A stretch of 64,000 nt of DNA from Acidimicrobiia bacterium (GTDB lineage Bacteria; Actinomycetota; Acidimicrobiia; Spongiisociales; Spongiisociaceae), in the NCBI GenBank assembly GCA_011523635.1, contig WTGI01000043.1:36581-100580 (forward strand), in the 5' to 3' direction. Every line of letters begins with the position of its first letter. Position 1 is the stretch's first letter. A program made the position numbers and the translations under genes. This document shows positions 8,802 through 17,918 of this stretch, in pieces. The notes under the pieces are model-generated. The model was not told where the DNA came from. It did no database searches and saw only the letters and a list, made by a program, of their open reading frames with translations.

Positions 8802-9656
8802 TCACCCGTCTCCGCGCGACCTCGGCCCGCCGGGTTCGGGTTGGAACGGACCGTCGCGAGCGTCGAGAAACGCCCTGGTTCCTCCCCGGCGATATGCCTC
8901 GTTGAGGTGCCGAACATCGGACGAGTCGCCGGAAGCATGGGCGATGGTGGCGAGGAACGCCATCACGTTGTGGGCGTTCCGCAGTCCCATCGCCTCCAGG
9001 CCATAGGTGGTGATCGCCTTGTTGAGACGCACCGAATCGGGCGGCACCATAGCGATCCTGGCGGCCAGGGCGTAAGCCCGCTCCAGCAACCGGTCGGCGG
9101 GCGTCACCTCGTTCACGACCCCCATCCGCAACGCCTCCGCGGCGTCGAAGTGGTCGCCGGTGAGCGTGTAGCGGTGGGCGTTCTTCCACCCGGCCAGTAC
9201 GGCGAACAGGATGGACGAACTAGATATCCCCCGGACCTCCGGCTGGCCGAAAGTTGCGTCCTCGGAGGCGATCGTGATGTCCGAGCACAACGCGTACCAG
9301 AACCCTCCACCGAGGCACCATCCGTTGACCGCGGCGATCACCGGTGTCGAGAGTTCCATCACGTGCATGAAGCCCTCCACGCTTCTCTGATTGGTGTCGA
9401 GCCACTGCCGCAGAGAGGCGGCGGTGGTGGCGTCATCACCCGGAACATCCTCATCGAAGTCATAGCCTGCCGAGAACGCCCGTCCGGCTCCGGTCAGGAC
9501 GATCACCCTGATGGCCGGGTCGGAATCGGCGTGGTCGAGCGCGTGGTGGAGTTCCCGTTCGAGCCCGTGCGATAGCGCGTTCATCGCATCGGGACGGTTG
9601 AGGGTGATGGTGGCCACCGCATCGTCCTGGCTGAAGCTGACGAACTCGTAATCCAA
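8802..9656 (-). CDS. Enoyl-CoA hydratase/isomerase family protein
   Basis: TITLNRPDAMNALS, GRAFSAGYDFDED, AAVNGWCLGGGF crotonase motifs. Confidence 0.9.
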   Translation of the reverse strand: MDYEFVSFSQDDAVATITLNRPDAMNALSHGLERELHHALDHADSDPAIRVIVLTGAGRAFSAGYDFDEDVPGDDATTAASLRQWLDTNQRSVEGFMHVMELSTPVIAAVNGWCLGGGFWYALCSDITIASEDATFGQPEVRGISSSSILFAVLAGWKNAHRYTLTGDHFDAAEALRMGVVNEVTPADRLLERAYALAARIAMVPPDSVRLNKAITTYGLEAMGLRNAHNVMAFLATIAHASGDSSDVRHLNEAYRRGGTRAFLDARDGPFQPEPGGPRSRGDG

Positions 9657-9831
9657 CTCGGCGCCTCCCGCGAGACCCGCCCGACCACGATGTGCGACAT
9701 GTTTGCGGAAGCAGATGAAGCGGCCCGCTGTACATGCAGGACAGGCGGTTATTCGATGTTCCTCACACTATCAGCGTCACGGACAGTGTCCCGGGGTCGG
9801 CACTCCGATTAGCGTCACCCCGTTCCAGAGG

Positions 9832-10149
9832 TCAACCGAGCGCGAGCACCGTTTGTAGAGCCGTGTCGACTCCCCATTGTTCTTCTGGTGTGAGATGCCC
9901 GGCGAGGTCCCCGAGGCGCGTAACGTCGACAGCACCGACGTGTTCGACAAGCACCCGGGTCAGGACCCCTTCTATCTCGATCTCTGGTCGGAACGACGCT
10001 GGTCTCGCACTCGTAGACGTGGGTGCCACCAATACTACGGAGCGGGGCAGGAGTGGATCGGCCTGCACGACGACCCCGTACCGGGGTCCGTATTGTTCGT
10101 GCCCCACTCCCTTTGGTAGCCGTAACACGAAGATGTCACCCCGGCGCAC
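9832..10149 (-). CDS. MazF/PemK-type endoribonuclease toxin
   Basis: MRRGDIFVLRLPKGVGHEQYGPRYGVVVQADPL ... VLVAPTST; overlaps the upstream RHH gene by 14 nt. Confidence 0.85.
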   Translation of the reverse strand: MRRGDIFVLRLPKGVGHEQYGPRYGVVVQADPLLPRSVVLVAPTSTSARPASFRPEIEIEGVLTRVLVEHVGAVDVTRLGDLAGHLTPEEQWGVDTALQTVLALG

Positions 10150-10378
10150 GCAGGCTTTCCATGATGCGTGCGGTCGCGAGCATTTCCGCCCTGTCGTCTT
10201 CGTCGGCTTCTAGCTTGGCCGCTTCGGTGGCCAAGGCTTGTTCGCCTCGATGCCGCGCAGCTGTCTCTACCAGGGCCAGCCGGATGGCCTCGGAACGGGT
10301 CAAGCCGGTTCCTTCCAGCTGGTGTAGCGCCCGTGACGCTTGGTCGTCGAGGCGCACTGACAACGCTCGAGAAGGCAT
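10136..10378 (-). CDS. Ribbon-helix-helix antitoxin, partner of the MazF-like toxin
   Basis: 80-aa MPSRALSVRLDDQASRALHQLEGTGLTRSEAIRLALVETA from ATG at 10378, inside longer ORF 10136-10876. Confidence 0.75.
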   Translation of the reverse strand: MPSRALSVRLDDQASRALHQLEGTGLTRSEAIRLALVETAARHRGEQALATEAAKLEADEDDRAEMLATARIMESLRAPG

Positions 10379-10495
10379 ACCCCCAATTGTATCACGGTTT
10401 GTCCTACATTGATGGGCTGGTCCCAAGATTCGGGGCACGAGGAATGCGACCAGCCGGCTGTACACTCGCCGCCATCGCGCCGGGGAGCAGACCGA

Positions 10496-11719
10496 ATGTT
10501 GGAAGATCTGGGTGTCGAGGGGTTCGTCGGAACGCCGTTCCACAAGCGGACGGCAGCAGCCGTCGAGACATCTTCCTGGTTCCCCTGGCCCCCGTACATC
10601 GTTCCCGACATCTATACCGACTTCAGGGAGGAACTGGCGGCGATGCGGACGGCCGCCACCCTCAACGAGATGTCTCCCCTGTCGAAGACCCGCATCCGTG
10701 GGCCCGATGCTCCCCGGCTGGCGAACCGGATCCTCCCCCGGAACGCCCTCACGCAAGAGGTGGGCCAGGTCCTCTACTCGCCGTGGTGCAACGAGGAGGG
10801 GAAGATGGTGGCGGACGGCCTCGTCTTCCGTTTCGGCGAAGAGGAGTACGTGTTCGTAGCCGGGCCCCAGGAACAATGGTTCACGATGACCGCCGCCGGG
10901 CTCGACGTCGAGGTCGAGGACATCAGCCCGTCGATCGGCATCCTCGCCCTACAGGGGCCCAAGTCGACCGAGGTCCTGGAGCGTGCGACCGGCCGGGACT
11001 GGTCCTCCCTGGGGTTCTCCCGGATGGCAAAGACCGAAATAGGCGGAGCGAGCGTGGATGTGAGCCGCCAGGGCTTCACCGGCGAGGTCGGCTACGAGCT
11101 ATGGGTATCGCCGGAGGGCGCCTGCCCGATGTGGGACGCTCTGATGGAGGCAGGGGGAGAGTACGGCCTCCGCCCCGCCGGGGAGTATGCGATCGACATC
11201 GCCCGGGTGGAAGCAGGCCTGCTGATCATCGGGGCCGACTACATGGGAGCCGGGCCTGATCCGACCCCGCCCGTCGACGACCCTACCCAGATGCGCGAGT
11301 GCTCCCCGTTCGAGCTTCGATTGGGTCGCTTCATCGACTTCGACAAGCCGGACTTCGTGGGGAGGCAGGCACTTCTGGACGAGCAGGCCGCCGGGGGCGC
11401 CCCTCGACGGATGGTCGGGCTCAGCATCGACTGGCGGGCGATGCTGGAGTATCAACTCGAGCAGGGCGAATTCGTGCAGATGTTTCCCCGGGTGCATGAC
11501 ATGCCGCTACCGGTCATCGACTCGGGCCGGCGGGTGGGATATGCCACGAGCGTCACCTGGGGACCGTCGGTCGGGGTGCTCATCGGCCTCGGCCACATCG
11601 ACAGGGAATCGGCAGGCCTGGGAGCCCAACACACCGTGCTGTGGTCGGCCAACGGTCAGACGGTCGAGATCGCGGCCGAGGTCGTCCCCTTACCGTTCAG
11701 ACCGCACCGGCGCGCCTGA
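10496..11719 (+). CDS. Aminomethyltransferase family protein (GcvT/DmdA superfamily)
   Basis: LQGPKSTEVLERATG, VSRQGFTGEVGYELWVSPEGA, RVEAGLLIIGADY, DFVGRQAL; start ATG 10496. Confidence 0.85.
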   Translation: MLEDLGVEGFVGTPFHKRTAAAVETSSWFPWPPYIVPDIYTDFREELAAMRTAATLNEMSPLSKTRIRGPDAPRLANRILPRNALTQEVGQVLYSPWCNEEGKMVADGLVFRFGEEEYVFVAGPQEQWFTMTAAGLDVEVEDISPSIGILALQGPKSTEVLERATGRDWSSLGFSRMAKTEIGGASVDVSRQGFTGEVGYELWVSPEGACPMWDALMEAGGEYGLRPAGEYAIDIARVEAGLLIIGADYMGAGPDPTPPVDDPTQMRECSPFELRLGRFIDFDKPDFVGRQALLDEQAAGGAPRRMVGLSIDWRAMLEYQLEQGEFVQMFPRVHDMPLPVIDSGRRVGYATSVTWGPSVGVLIGLGHIDRESAGLGAQHTVLWSANGQTVEIAAEVVPLPFRPHRRA

Positions 11720-11842
11720 TGGGCGGGCGGACCGGAGTGCCTGGTGGAGGCGGTTTCCGGGACCGGATGAAGCGTTGTGGGGCCGACGGGGTTTGATTCC
11801 CTCAGGACTTGTAGCTGTAGCTCCCCAAGCGAGAGTGCTGCT

Positions 11843-12376
11843 GTGAGCGTCGTGATCTCGAGAAGCACCGCGGAGTTGACCCCTTCGGAGGCCGCCCGTA
11901 TCAGGACCCTCCTCGACGGGGCATTCGAGGGCAGGTTCACGGATGCGCTCTGGGGCCAGGCGCTCGGAGGAGTGCACTTCTTCGTCGAGGAGGATGGCGT
12001 CCCGATCTCCCATGCTTCGGTCGTTCCCCGCGTCCTGGCCGTTCGAGACCGTGAGATCAACACGGGGTACGTCGAAGCGGTCGGCACGCGGCATAGCGAT
12101 CGGCGCCAGGGCCTGGCCCGGAGCGTTCTTGCCGCGGCCCGGCGTCACATCGAGGACACGTACGAGCTCGGAGCCCTGCATTCCGTGCTGCCAACCTTCT
12201 ACGAGCACCTGGGGTGGGAGCGCTGGCGCGGCCCCACCTTCGTGCGGACGGACTCGGGTCTGGAGCGGACTCGAACGGACGACGGGTGCATCCACATCTG
12301 GCGCGTCGAGGCCGGGGCCGCCGTGGACCTCGATGATCCGATCAGCTGCGAGTGGCGTCCCGGCTTCGTCTGGTAG
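11843..12376 (+). CDS. Aminoglycoside 2'-N-acetyltransferase-like GNAT (AAC(2')-I family)
   Basis: GAFEGRFTDALWGQALGGVHFF ... GYVEAVGTRHSDRRQGLARSVL ... YELGALHSVLPTFYEHLGWERWRGPTFV ... CEWRPGFVW closely follows the mycobacterial AAC(2')-I pattern; GTG start proposed (ORF opens at 11777). Confidence 0.75.
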   Translation: MSVVISRSTAELTPSEAARIRTLLDGAFEGRFTDALWGQALGGVHFFVEEDGVPISHASVVPRVLAVRDREINTGYVEAVGTRHSDRRQGLARSVLAAARRHIEDTYELGALHSVLPTFYEHLGWERWRGPTFVRTDSGLERTRTDDGCIHIWRVEAGAAVDLDDPISCEWRPGFVW

Positions 12377-12413
12377 AGGAGCGCGGGAGCCGCCGGGGCT
12401 AGGGTTCGAGCCG

Positions 12414-13340
12414 ATGGATGATCGACCTGCGCCTCAGGCACCTCGTTTCGGGGTCGTCGTGCCGTCCAGCGGGGACCTCGCCGAGCCGGAATCCATGGTC
12501 GCCGTCGCCCGTCGGGCGGACGAGCTCGGGTTCGACTCGATCTGGGCGATCGACCACATCGTCATCCCGGCCTCAGGCGTTTACGTATTCGGCGAGGACG
12601 TCTACGACCAGTTGGTGGTGCTCGCCCACCTGGCAGCGGTCACCGAGCGGGTCCGGCTGGGCACGAGCGTCATGGTGGTGCCCTACCGCCACCCCATCGT
12701 CGCGGCCAAGATGCTCGCCACCATCGACGCGTTGTCCGGCGGGAGGCTGATCCTCGGAGTGGGGTCGGGGTGGCTCGAGGAGGAGTTCGATGCGCTCGGC
12801 GCCGACTACCCATCCCGCGGTGCGGTGACGGATGAGGCGCTGGACACCTTCGTCAGCCTGTGGACGCGCCGCGACGAAGGCCGTTCGGCAAGGTTCGAGA
12901 AGATCCGGTTCGCGCCGACGCCTGCCCAGGATCCCCATCCCCCCATCCTCATAGGCGGCAACAGCCGCCGCGCCATCCGGCGGGCGGTGGAGTTGGGTCA
13001 AGGCTGGCACCCCACGACGGTTCTCAGCGAGGCTGAGCTCGTCGCCCTCGTCGACCATTTGCGGACGAGTTGGGAGGCGGCGGGACGCCGGGGGGAGCCC
13101 GAGATTGCGCTGGGGATCCCCGTTTTCGTCACAGAGACGCCGCCGGATCCCGAGGAGACGTGGCTGGGCGCACGGATGGTGGCGGGATCACCCGTGGAGA
13201 TCGTTGCCGAGCTTCGGAAGCTCGCCGAGTTCGTGACGCATTTCGTCATCCACGTGGTGGCTCGCAACCACGAGGAGTTGTTCGCCCAACTCGAGTTGAT
13301 AGCCCGGGACGTCCTTCCAGGTGGTCGGCTACGCTCGTGA
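12414..13340 (+). CDS. LLM class (F420-dependent type) oxidoreductase
   Basis: FGVVVPSSGD, ADELGFDSIWAIDHIVIP, RVRLGTSVMVVPYRHPIVAAKMLATIDALSGGRLILGVGSGW. Confidence 0.9.
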   Translation: MDDRPAPQAPRFGVVVPSSGDLAEPESMVAVARRADELGFDSIWAIDHIVIPASGVYVFGEDVYDQLVVLAHLAAVTERVRLGTSVMVVPYRHPIVAAKMLATIDALSGGRLILGVGSGWLEEEFDALGADYPSRGAVTDEALDTFVSLWTRRDEGRSARFEKIRFAPTPAQDPHPPILIGGNSRRAIRRAVELGQGWHPTTVLSEAELVALVDHLRTSWEAAGRRGEPEIALGIPVFVTETPPDPEETWLGARMVAGSPVEIVAELRKLAEFVTHFVIHVVARNHEELFAQLELIARDVLPGGRLRS

Positions 13341-13369
13341 ACCGGCGCGGTGAGAGGAGGAGAGGACCG

Positions 13370-14752
13370 ATGGCTCGGGACTTCGTTCGTGCTTTCAACG
13401 AGAACATCGGCGTGAACACCTCGGGTCGGCTCCAGGTCGAGGACGTGGACGCCACCGAGCTCGCCGAGAGGTTCGGAACGCCCCTCTACGTCATCTCGGA
13501 GAACCAGATTCATGCCAACGTCAAGAAGTGGCACGATGCGTTCGCGTCGGGATACCCCCGGTCCGAGATCCTCTTCGCCACCAAGGCCAACAACAACCTC
13601 AGCGTGAGGCGCATCTTCACCCTGGCCGGAGCCGGCGGAGACGCGTTCGGTCCGGGTGAGCTGTACCTGACGCTGCTAGCCGGTACCGATCCCGATCAAG
13701 TCGTTCTCAACGGATTCAACAAGCGGGATGAGGAGATCCGGATGGCCATCGAGGCCGGCGTCGCCATCCACCTCGATGCACCCGACGAACTCGATGACGT
13801 GATCCGGGTGGCTCGCGATCTCGGGATGAGAGCGCGCATCGGGATGCGGACGAGGTTGTTGTTGCACGACCTCGACGATATGGAGGCGGACTGGCCGCCC
13901 GGGATCAAGATCGGACCCGGCGTTCGCGAGATCAACAAGTTCGGGATCGCCCTCGACGATCTAGAGACGGTGTGCGAGCGCGCCCTCCGCGCCCCCGAAG
14001 TCGAGCTGGTCGGGCTCCATCACCACGTCGGTCGCTGGGCGCCCGACCTGAGGGTCCACGAGGCGGTCGTGAAGGACCAGATGGAGGCCGCCGGAGTGCT
14101 CAGGGACCGGTTCGGATGGGTACCCGAATACTTCGACTTCGGCGGCGGCTTCGCGTGGGGAAGGCCGGAAGGTCACGGGCCCATGGGATTCGACCGCGGC
14201 TCTCCGACCGCAGAGGAGTTCGCCGCGGTGATGACGGCGCTCTTCCGCGAGGGGCTCGACGCCCACGGACTCGGTGAGCCCCGGCTGATGATCGAGCCCG
14301 GACGCGGGATCTCGTCCGACATCGGCATCCTCCTGTCCCGGGTCGGCATGAGGAAATCGTTCTCCGACGTGGGCCAGACCTGGATCGGACTCGACGCGAG
14401 CGAGAACCACCTGCTCAACATCCTGTCGGGCGGTTTCTACTACCACCCGGTCGTGACGGACCGGGTCAACGAGACCCCCACCGAGACGGTCAACCTGGGA
14501 GATCCGCTGTGCTGGTTCGGCAACCTCGCCCTCAACGTCCAGCTTCCACACGTGGAGCGCGGCGACGTCGTGGCGTTCCTGGACACCGGCGCCTACTGCG
14601 AGAGCAAGAGCCTGCAGTTCAACTCGATGCCCCGTCCGGCAACCGTGCTGGTCTCGGGTTCGAAGACCGAACTCATCACCGAGCGGGAGGTGCTCCAGGA
14701 CGTCACGAGGCGCTTCCGCCTGCCTGCCCGGCTGATGCCCGGGCCGACCTAG
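13370..14752 (+). CDS. Diaminopimelate decarboxylase-like PLP enzyme (fold III)
   Basis: FGTPLYVISENQIHANV, FATKANNNLSV, LHHHVGRWAPD, FDFGGGF, MIEPGRGISSD, LDTGAYCESKSLQFN. Confidence 0.8.
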   Translation: MARDFVRAFNENIGVNTSGRLQVEDVDATELAERFGTPLYVISENQIHANVKKWHDAFASGYPRSEILFATKANNNLSVRRIFTLAGAGGDAFGPGELYLTLLAGTDPDQVVLNGFNKRDEEIRMAIEAGVAIHLDAPDELDDVIRVARDLGMRARIGMRTRLLLHDLDDMEADWPPGIKIGPGVREINKFGIALDDLETVCERALRAPEVELVGLHHHVGRWAPDLRVHEAVVKDQMEAAGVLRDRFGWVPEYFDFGGGFAWGRPEGHGPMGFDRGSPTAEEFAAVMTALFREGLDAHGLGEPRLMIEPGRGISSDIGILLSRVGMRKSFSDVGQTWIGLDASENHLLNILSGGFYYHPVVTDRVNETPTETVNLGDPLCWFGNLALNVQLPHVERGDVVAFLDTGAYCESKSLQFNSMPRPATVLVSGSKTELITEREVLQDVTRRFRLPARLMPGPT

Positions 14753-14821
14753 CCCGCCGATGGCATTGCCGAGCCGAGCACGGCCTGACAACCGCCCATC
14801 ATGCGATGAAAGAGAGAGCCC

Positions 14822-16369
14822 ATGACCACCAATGGCCCACGCTCCGAGTTGGTTCTCCACTGGCCCGGTAGTCCGCCGTCCTTCAACCCGTTCTCCAACC
14901 TGTCGATGCCGAGCTGGTTCCCCATCTGGTTCATCTTCGACCAGCTCGTCAACCTCGACGGAGAAGCTCGGGTCGGTCCCCAGCTCGCGGAGAGCTGGGA
15001 CGTTTCGGCCGACGGGCGCCGGTACACCTTTCACCTTCGCCGTGGCGTGACCTGGCACGACGGCGCACCCTTCAGCGCCGAGGACGTCGCCTTCACGTAC
15101 ACGATGCTCGTCGACCCCAGATCGACGAGCAGGTACCAGTCGCTGGCGCTTCCGATCAAGGGCGCCGAGGCGTACGCCGCGGGCGACGCGGCGACGGTCG
15201 AGGGCATCAGCGTGCTAGACGACTACACAGTCGTGATGGAACTGGCCGAACCGCACTTCGGTTTCCTCGCCACGATGGCTTTCCCGATCGTCCCGAAGCA
15301 CCTCCTCGAGAACGTGGCCACGGGCGAGCGGGTCGAGGACACCGAATGGTCGCTCCGGTCACCCGTCGGAACCGGGCCCTTCCGGATCTCCTCCTACGAG
15401 CCCGGGGGAGACGCCGTTTTCGTCGCCAACGAGGCGTACTGGGGCGGGAGTCCGAAGCTCGACGGCCTGGTGCTTCGCAGGCTCGACGACGATGCCGCTC
15501 TCGTGGCGTTCGCCGCCGGGGACATCGACGTCATGTTCATCGACGCGCTCGATGCCGACCGGGTGAGAGAGCGTCCGGGCGCCAGAGTCGAGGCGTTCCG
15601 GACCTGCGAATGGCGCACGATCATCTTCAACCACAGCCATCCGGCGCTGGGCGACCGGAGGGTGCGCGAAGCGGTCGTCCGCGCCCTCGACCGCGAGGCC
15701 ATCGTCCGCGACGTTTACAAGGGAATGGGCGAGGTGATCGGCTCGCCGCTCATCATGCCCGAGTGGGCGGTGAACCACCGCCTCGACTCGCAATACCCGT
15801 ACGACCCCGAAGGCGCAAGGGCGCTGCTCGCCGAGGCCGGGTTCGCCGAGGGTTTCAGGGTCGATCTGGTCACGGGCCCGGGCGCCATCCCGGCCCGTCA
15901 CAATGCTCCGTTCCTGGGAGAGGTCCAGCGTTACCTCGCCGACATCGGCATAGACCTCGTGCTCAACATCAAGCCGATCGTGGAGTACGTCTACGACTAC
16001 GAGAACTCCCGCTTCGACGTGTACACCTGCTGCGGTGCTTCCGGTCCCGACCCGGACTTCACCGCGATCTACTTTCACTCTTCGTCGATGCCGCCGAAGG
16101 GCTCCAACGGCGCTCGCTATGTCAGCGCGGAAGCCGACGAGCTGCTGCTACGCGGCCGCGCGACCGCCGATCCCGAGGAGCGAGCCGCCGTGTATCACCG
16201 CTACGCCGAGGTGCTGACCCACGACCTGCCGTGGGCGGCGCTGTGGCACGAGAACCGGGTCCTGGCCCTGGCCGAGGGCGTCGGCGGAGACTTCACCGAG
16301 TTGGGCATGTCTTGGCTGCCCGGGACGATTCCGGGATCGTGGCAATGGACCAAGAACGGGGCCGGCTAG
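14822..16369 (+). CDS. Family 5 (Opp/Dpp-type) extracellular solute-binding protein without visible signal peptide
   Basis: PQLAESWDVSADGRRYTFHLRRGVTWHDGAPFSAEDVAFTY ... HDLPWAALWHENRVLA; N-terminus MTTNGPRSELVLHWPG has no signal sequence or lipobox. Confidence 0.85.
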   Translation: MTTNGPRSELVLHWPGSPPSFNPFSNLSMPSWFPIWFIFDQLVNLDGEARVGPQLAESWDVSADGRRYTFHLRRGVTWHDGAPFSAEDVAFTYTMLVDPRSTSRYQSLALPIKGAEAYAAGDAATVEGISVLDDYTVVMELAEPHFGFLATMAFPIVPKHLLENVATGERVEDTEWSLRSPVGTGPFRISSYEPGGDAVFVANEAYWGGSPKLDGLVLRRLDDDAALVAFAAGDIDVMFIDALDADRVRERPGARVEAFRTCEWRTIIFNHSHPALGDRRVREAVVRALDREAIVRDVYKGMGEVIGSPLIMPEWAVNHRLDSQYPYDPEGARALLAEAGFAEGFRVDLVTGPGAIPARHNAPFLGEVQRYLADIGIDLVLNIKPIVEYVYDYENSRFDVYTCCGASGPDPDFTAIYFHSSSMPPKGSNGARYVSAEADELLLRGRATADPEERAAVYHRYAEVLTHDLPWAALWHENRVLALAEGVGGDFTELGMSWLPGTIPGSWQWTKNGAG

Positions 16370-17913
16370 CGAGCCCCGTCGTTCCGATCGGCCAGGATCG
16401 CCGCCGCGCAGTTGTAGCCGGGCGCCCCGGTCACCTCGCCGCCGGGATGCGTACCGGCGCCGCATAGGTACAGCCCGGCGACCGGGCTCCGCCATCCACC
16501 GGAGCCCGGGAACGGTCGTCCGGTGAAGAACTGGCCGGGGAGATGGTCACCGTGATGGATGTCCCCGTCCGGCATGCCCAGCCTCTGTTCCAGGTCGGCC
16601 GGCGTGAAGAGGACGTAGTCGACGAGCGCCCTGCGGAAGTTGGGCACGTACTCGGTGATCCGGTCGATCAGGTCTTCCGCGACGGGGGTGCGGAGCTCGT
16701 CCCACGTTCCGTTCTCGGGAACCGGTGGTGCGTACAGGACGAGGGCCGATACCGCGTGACCCCCCGGTGGCGCGCTGGCCGGGTCGAGCGCGGTGTGCGT
16801 CCCCAGCTGGATGACGGGGTCCCTCGCCGGACGGCCGGCGGCACAGTCCTCCCAGGCCGAGATGTAGTGGTCGATCGACCGGGTGATCCGCATGTACGAC
16901 CCCGCCGCCGGGTCGTGGTCGGGACCCAGATAGCGTGAGAGGTCCATCGGTTCCCGAAGGGCCGCGTGCAGCTTGAGGTAGCCGATCGTGCTCGAGATCC
17001 CCTCCACCCTGCCGAGAAACGACGGGTCCAGTACCCCGGGATCGACGAGCCGCGTATAGGTCGCCCGCGGGCTCAGGTTGGACACGACGATGCCGGCATC
17101 GAGACGGCTCCCGTCCCCCAGCTCCACCCCGGCCGCTCCCCGATCGCCCACCAGGATCCGTTTCACTGAGGCATCGGTGGTGATCTCCGCCCCAGCCCCG
17201 GCTGCCGCCTCGGCCATCGCGGAGGCGAGGGCGCCCATGCCGCCGACCGGAAGCCCGGCCCAATCCGGCTCCAGCGGAACCGAGGCCCAAGCGATTTCGA
17301 GCGGTGATCCGGGCTGTCGCGGGTCGGCAGGCGCCGCTATGTAGGCACCCTGGACGGCCTCGTCGGCAAAGTGATCACGCACGAGCGACGCCATGTCCGC
17401 CGTCCGAAGGGTGTCGTACAGGTCGGGATCGCCCAGCAGGGCGGACCGAGCACGCAGCTCCGACTCGGATGGAGGTTCACGCAACACGAACGGCTCGTAG
17501 AGCGCACCCGCCCGCTCCCACAATGCCGACCAGTCCGTCAGACGGGCCGACGACCCCGCGGCGAAGGACTCGAGATCGGCGGCGGTGCGGCCCAGGTCAC
17601 TCCACTGTTTGAGAGCGCGGCCGTCGGGATAGAGCCGCAGCACGGTCGGCTCCGGCATGCGGATGGTGACACGTCCGGCGAGCCCCATGTCCCGGATCAC
17701 CGGTCGTTGCAGGCCCCACAGCCGGAACGCGCACGTGGAAAAGCGAAACCCGTCAATGAGTTCTTCGGTGGCTACAGCACCGCCCACGAGGCTGCGCGCT
17801 TCGAGGACCTGCACCCGGAGTCCGGCACGCGCCAGGTAGAACGCCGCCACCAACCCGTTGTGCCCGGCCCCCACGATGACGACATCGGCGCCGGTCCTCG
17901 TCGAGCCCCTCAC
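16366..17913 (-). CDS. FAD-dependent oxidoreductase (phytoene desaturase-like family)
   Basis: DVVIVGAGHNGLVAAFYLARAGLRVQVLEAR and C-terminal SPVAGLYLCGAGTHPGGEVTGAPGYNCA. Confidence 0.9.
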   Translation of the reverse strand: MRGSTRTGADVVIVGAGHNGLVAAFYLARAGLRVQVLEARSLVGGAVATEELIDGFRFSTCAFRLWGLQRPVIRDMGLAGRVTIRMPEPTVLRLYPDGRALKQWSDLGRTAADLESFAAGSSARLTDWSALWERAGALYEPFVLREPPSESELRARSALLGDPDLYDTLRTADMASLVRDHFADEAVQGAYIAAPADPRQPGSPLEIAWASVPLEPDWAGLPVGGMGALASAMAEAAAGAGAEITTDASVKRILVGDRGAAGVELGDGSRLDAGIVVSNLSPRATYTRLVDPGVLDPSFLGRVEGISSTIGYLKLHAALREPMDLSRYLGPDHDPAAGSYMRITRSIDHYISAWEDCAAGRPARDPVIQLGTHTALDPASAPPGGHAVSALVLYAPPVPENGTWDELRTPVAEDLIDRITEYVPNFRRALVDYVLFTPADLEQRLGMPDGDIHHGDHLPGQFFTGRPFPGSGGWRSPVAGLYLCGAGTHPGGEVTGAPGYNCAAAILADRNDGAR

Positions 17914-17918
17914 GGGCT

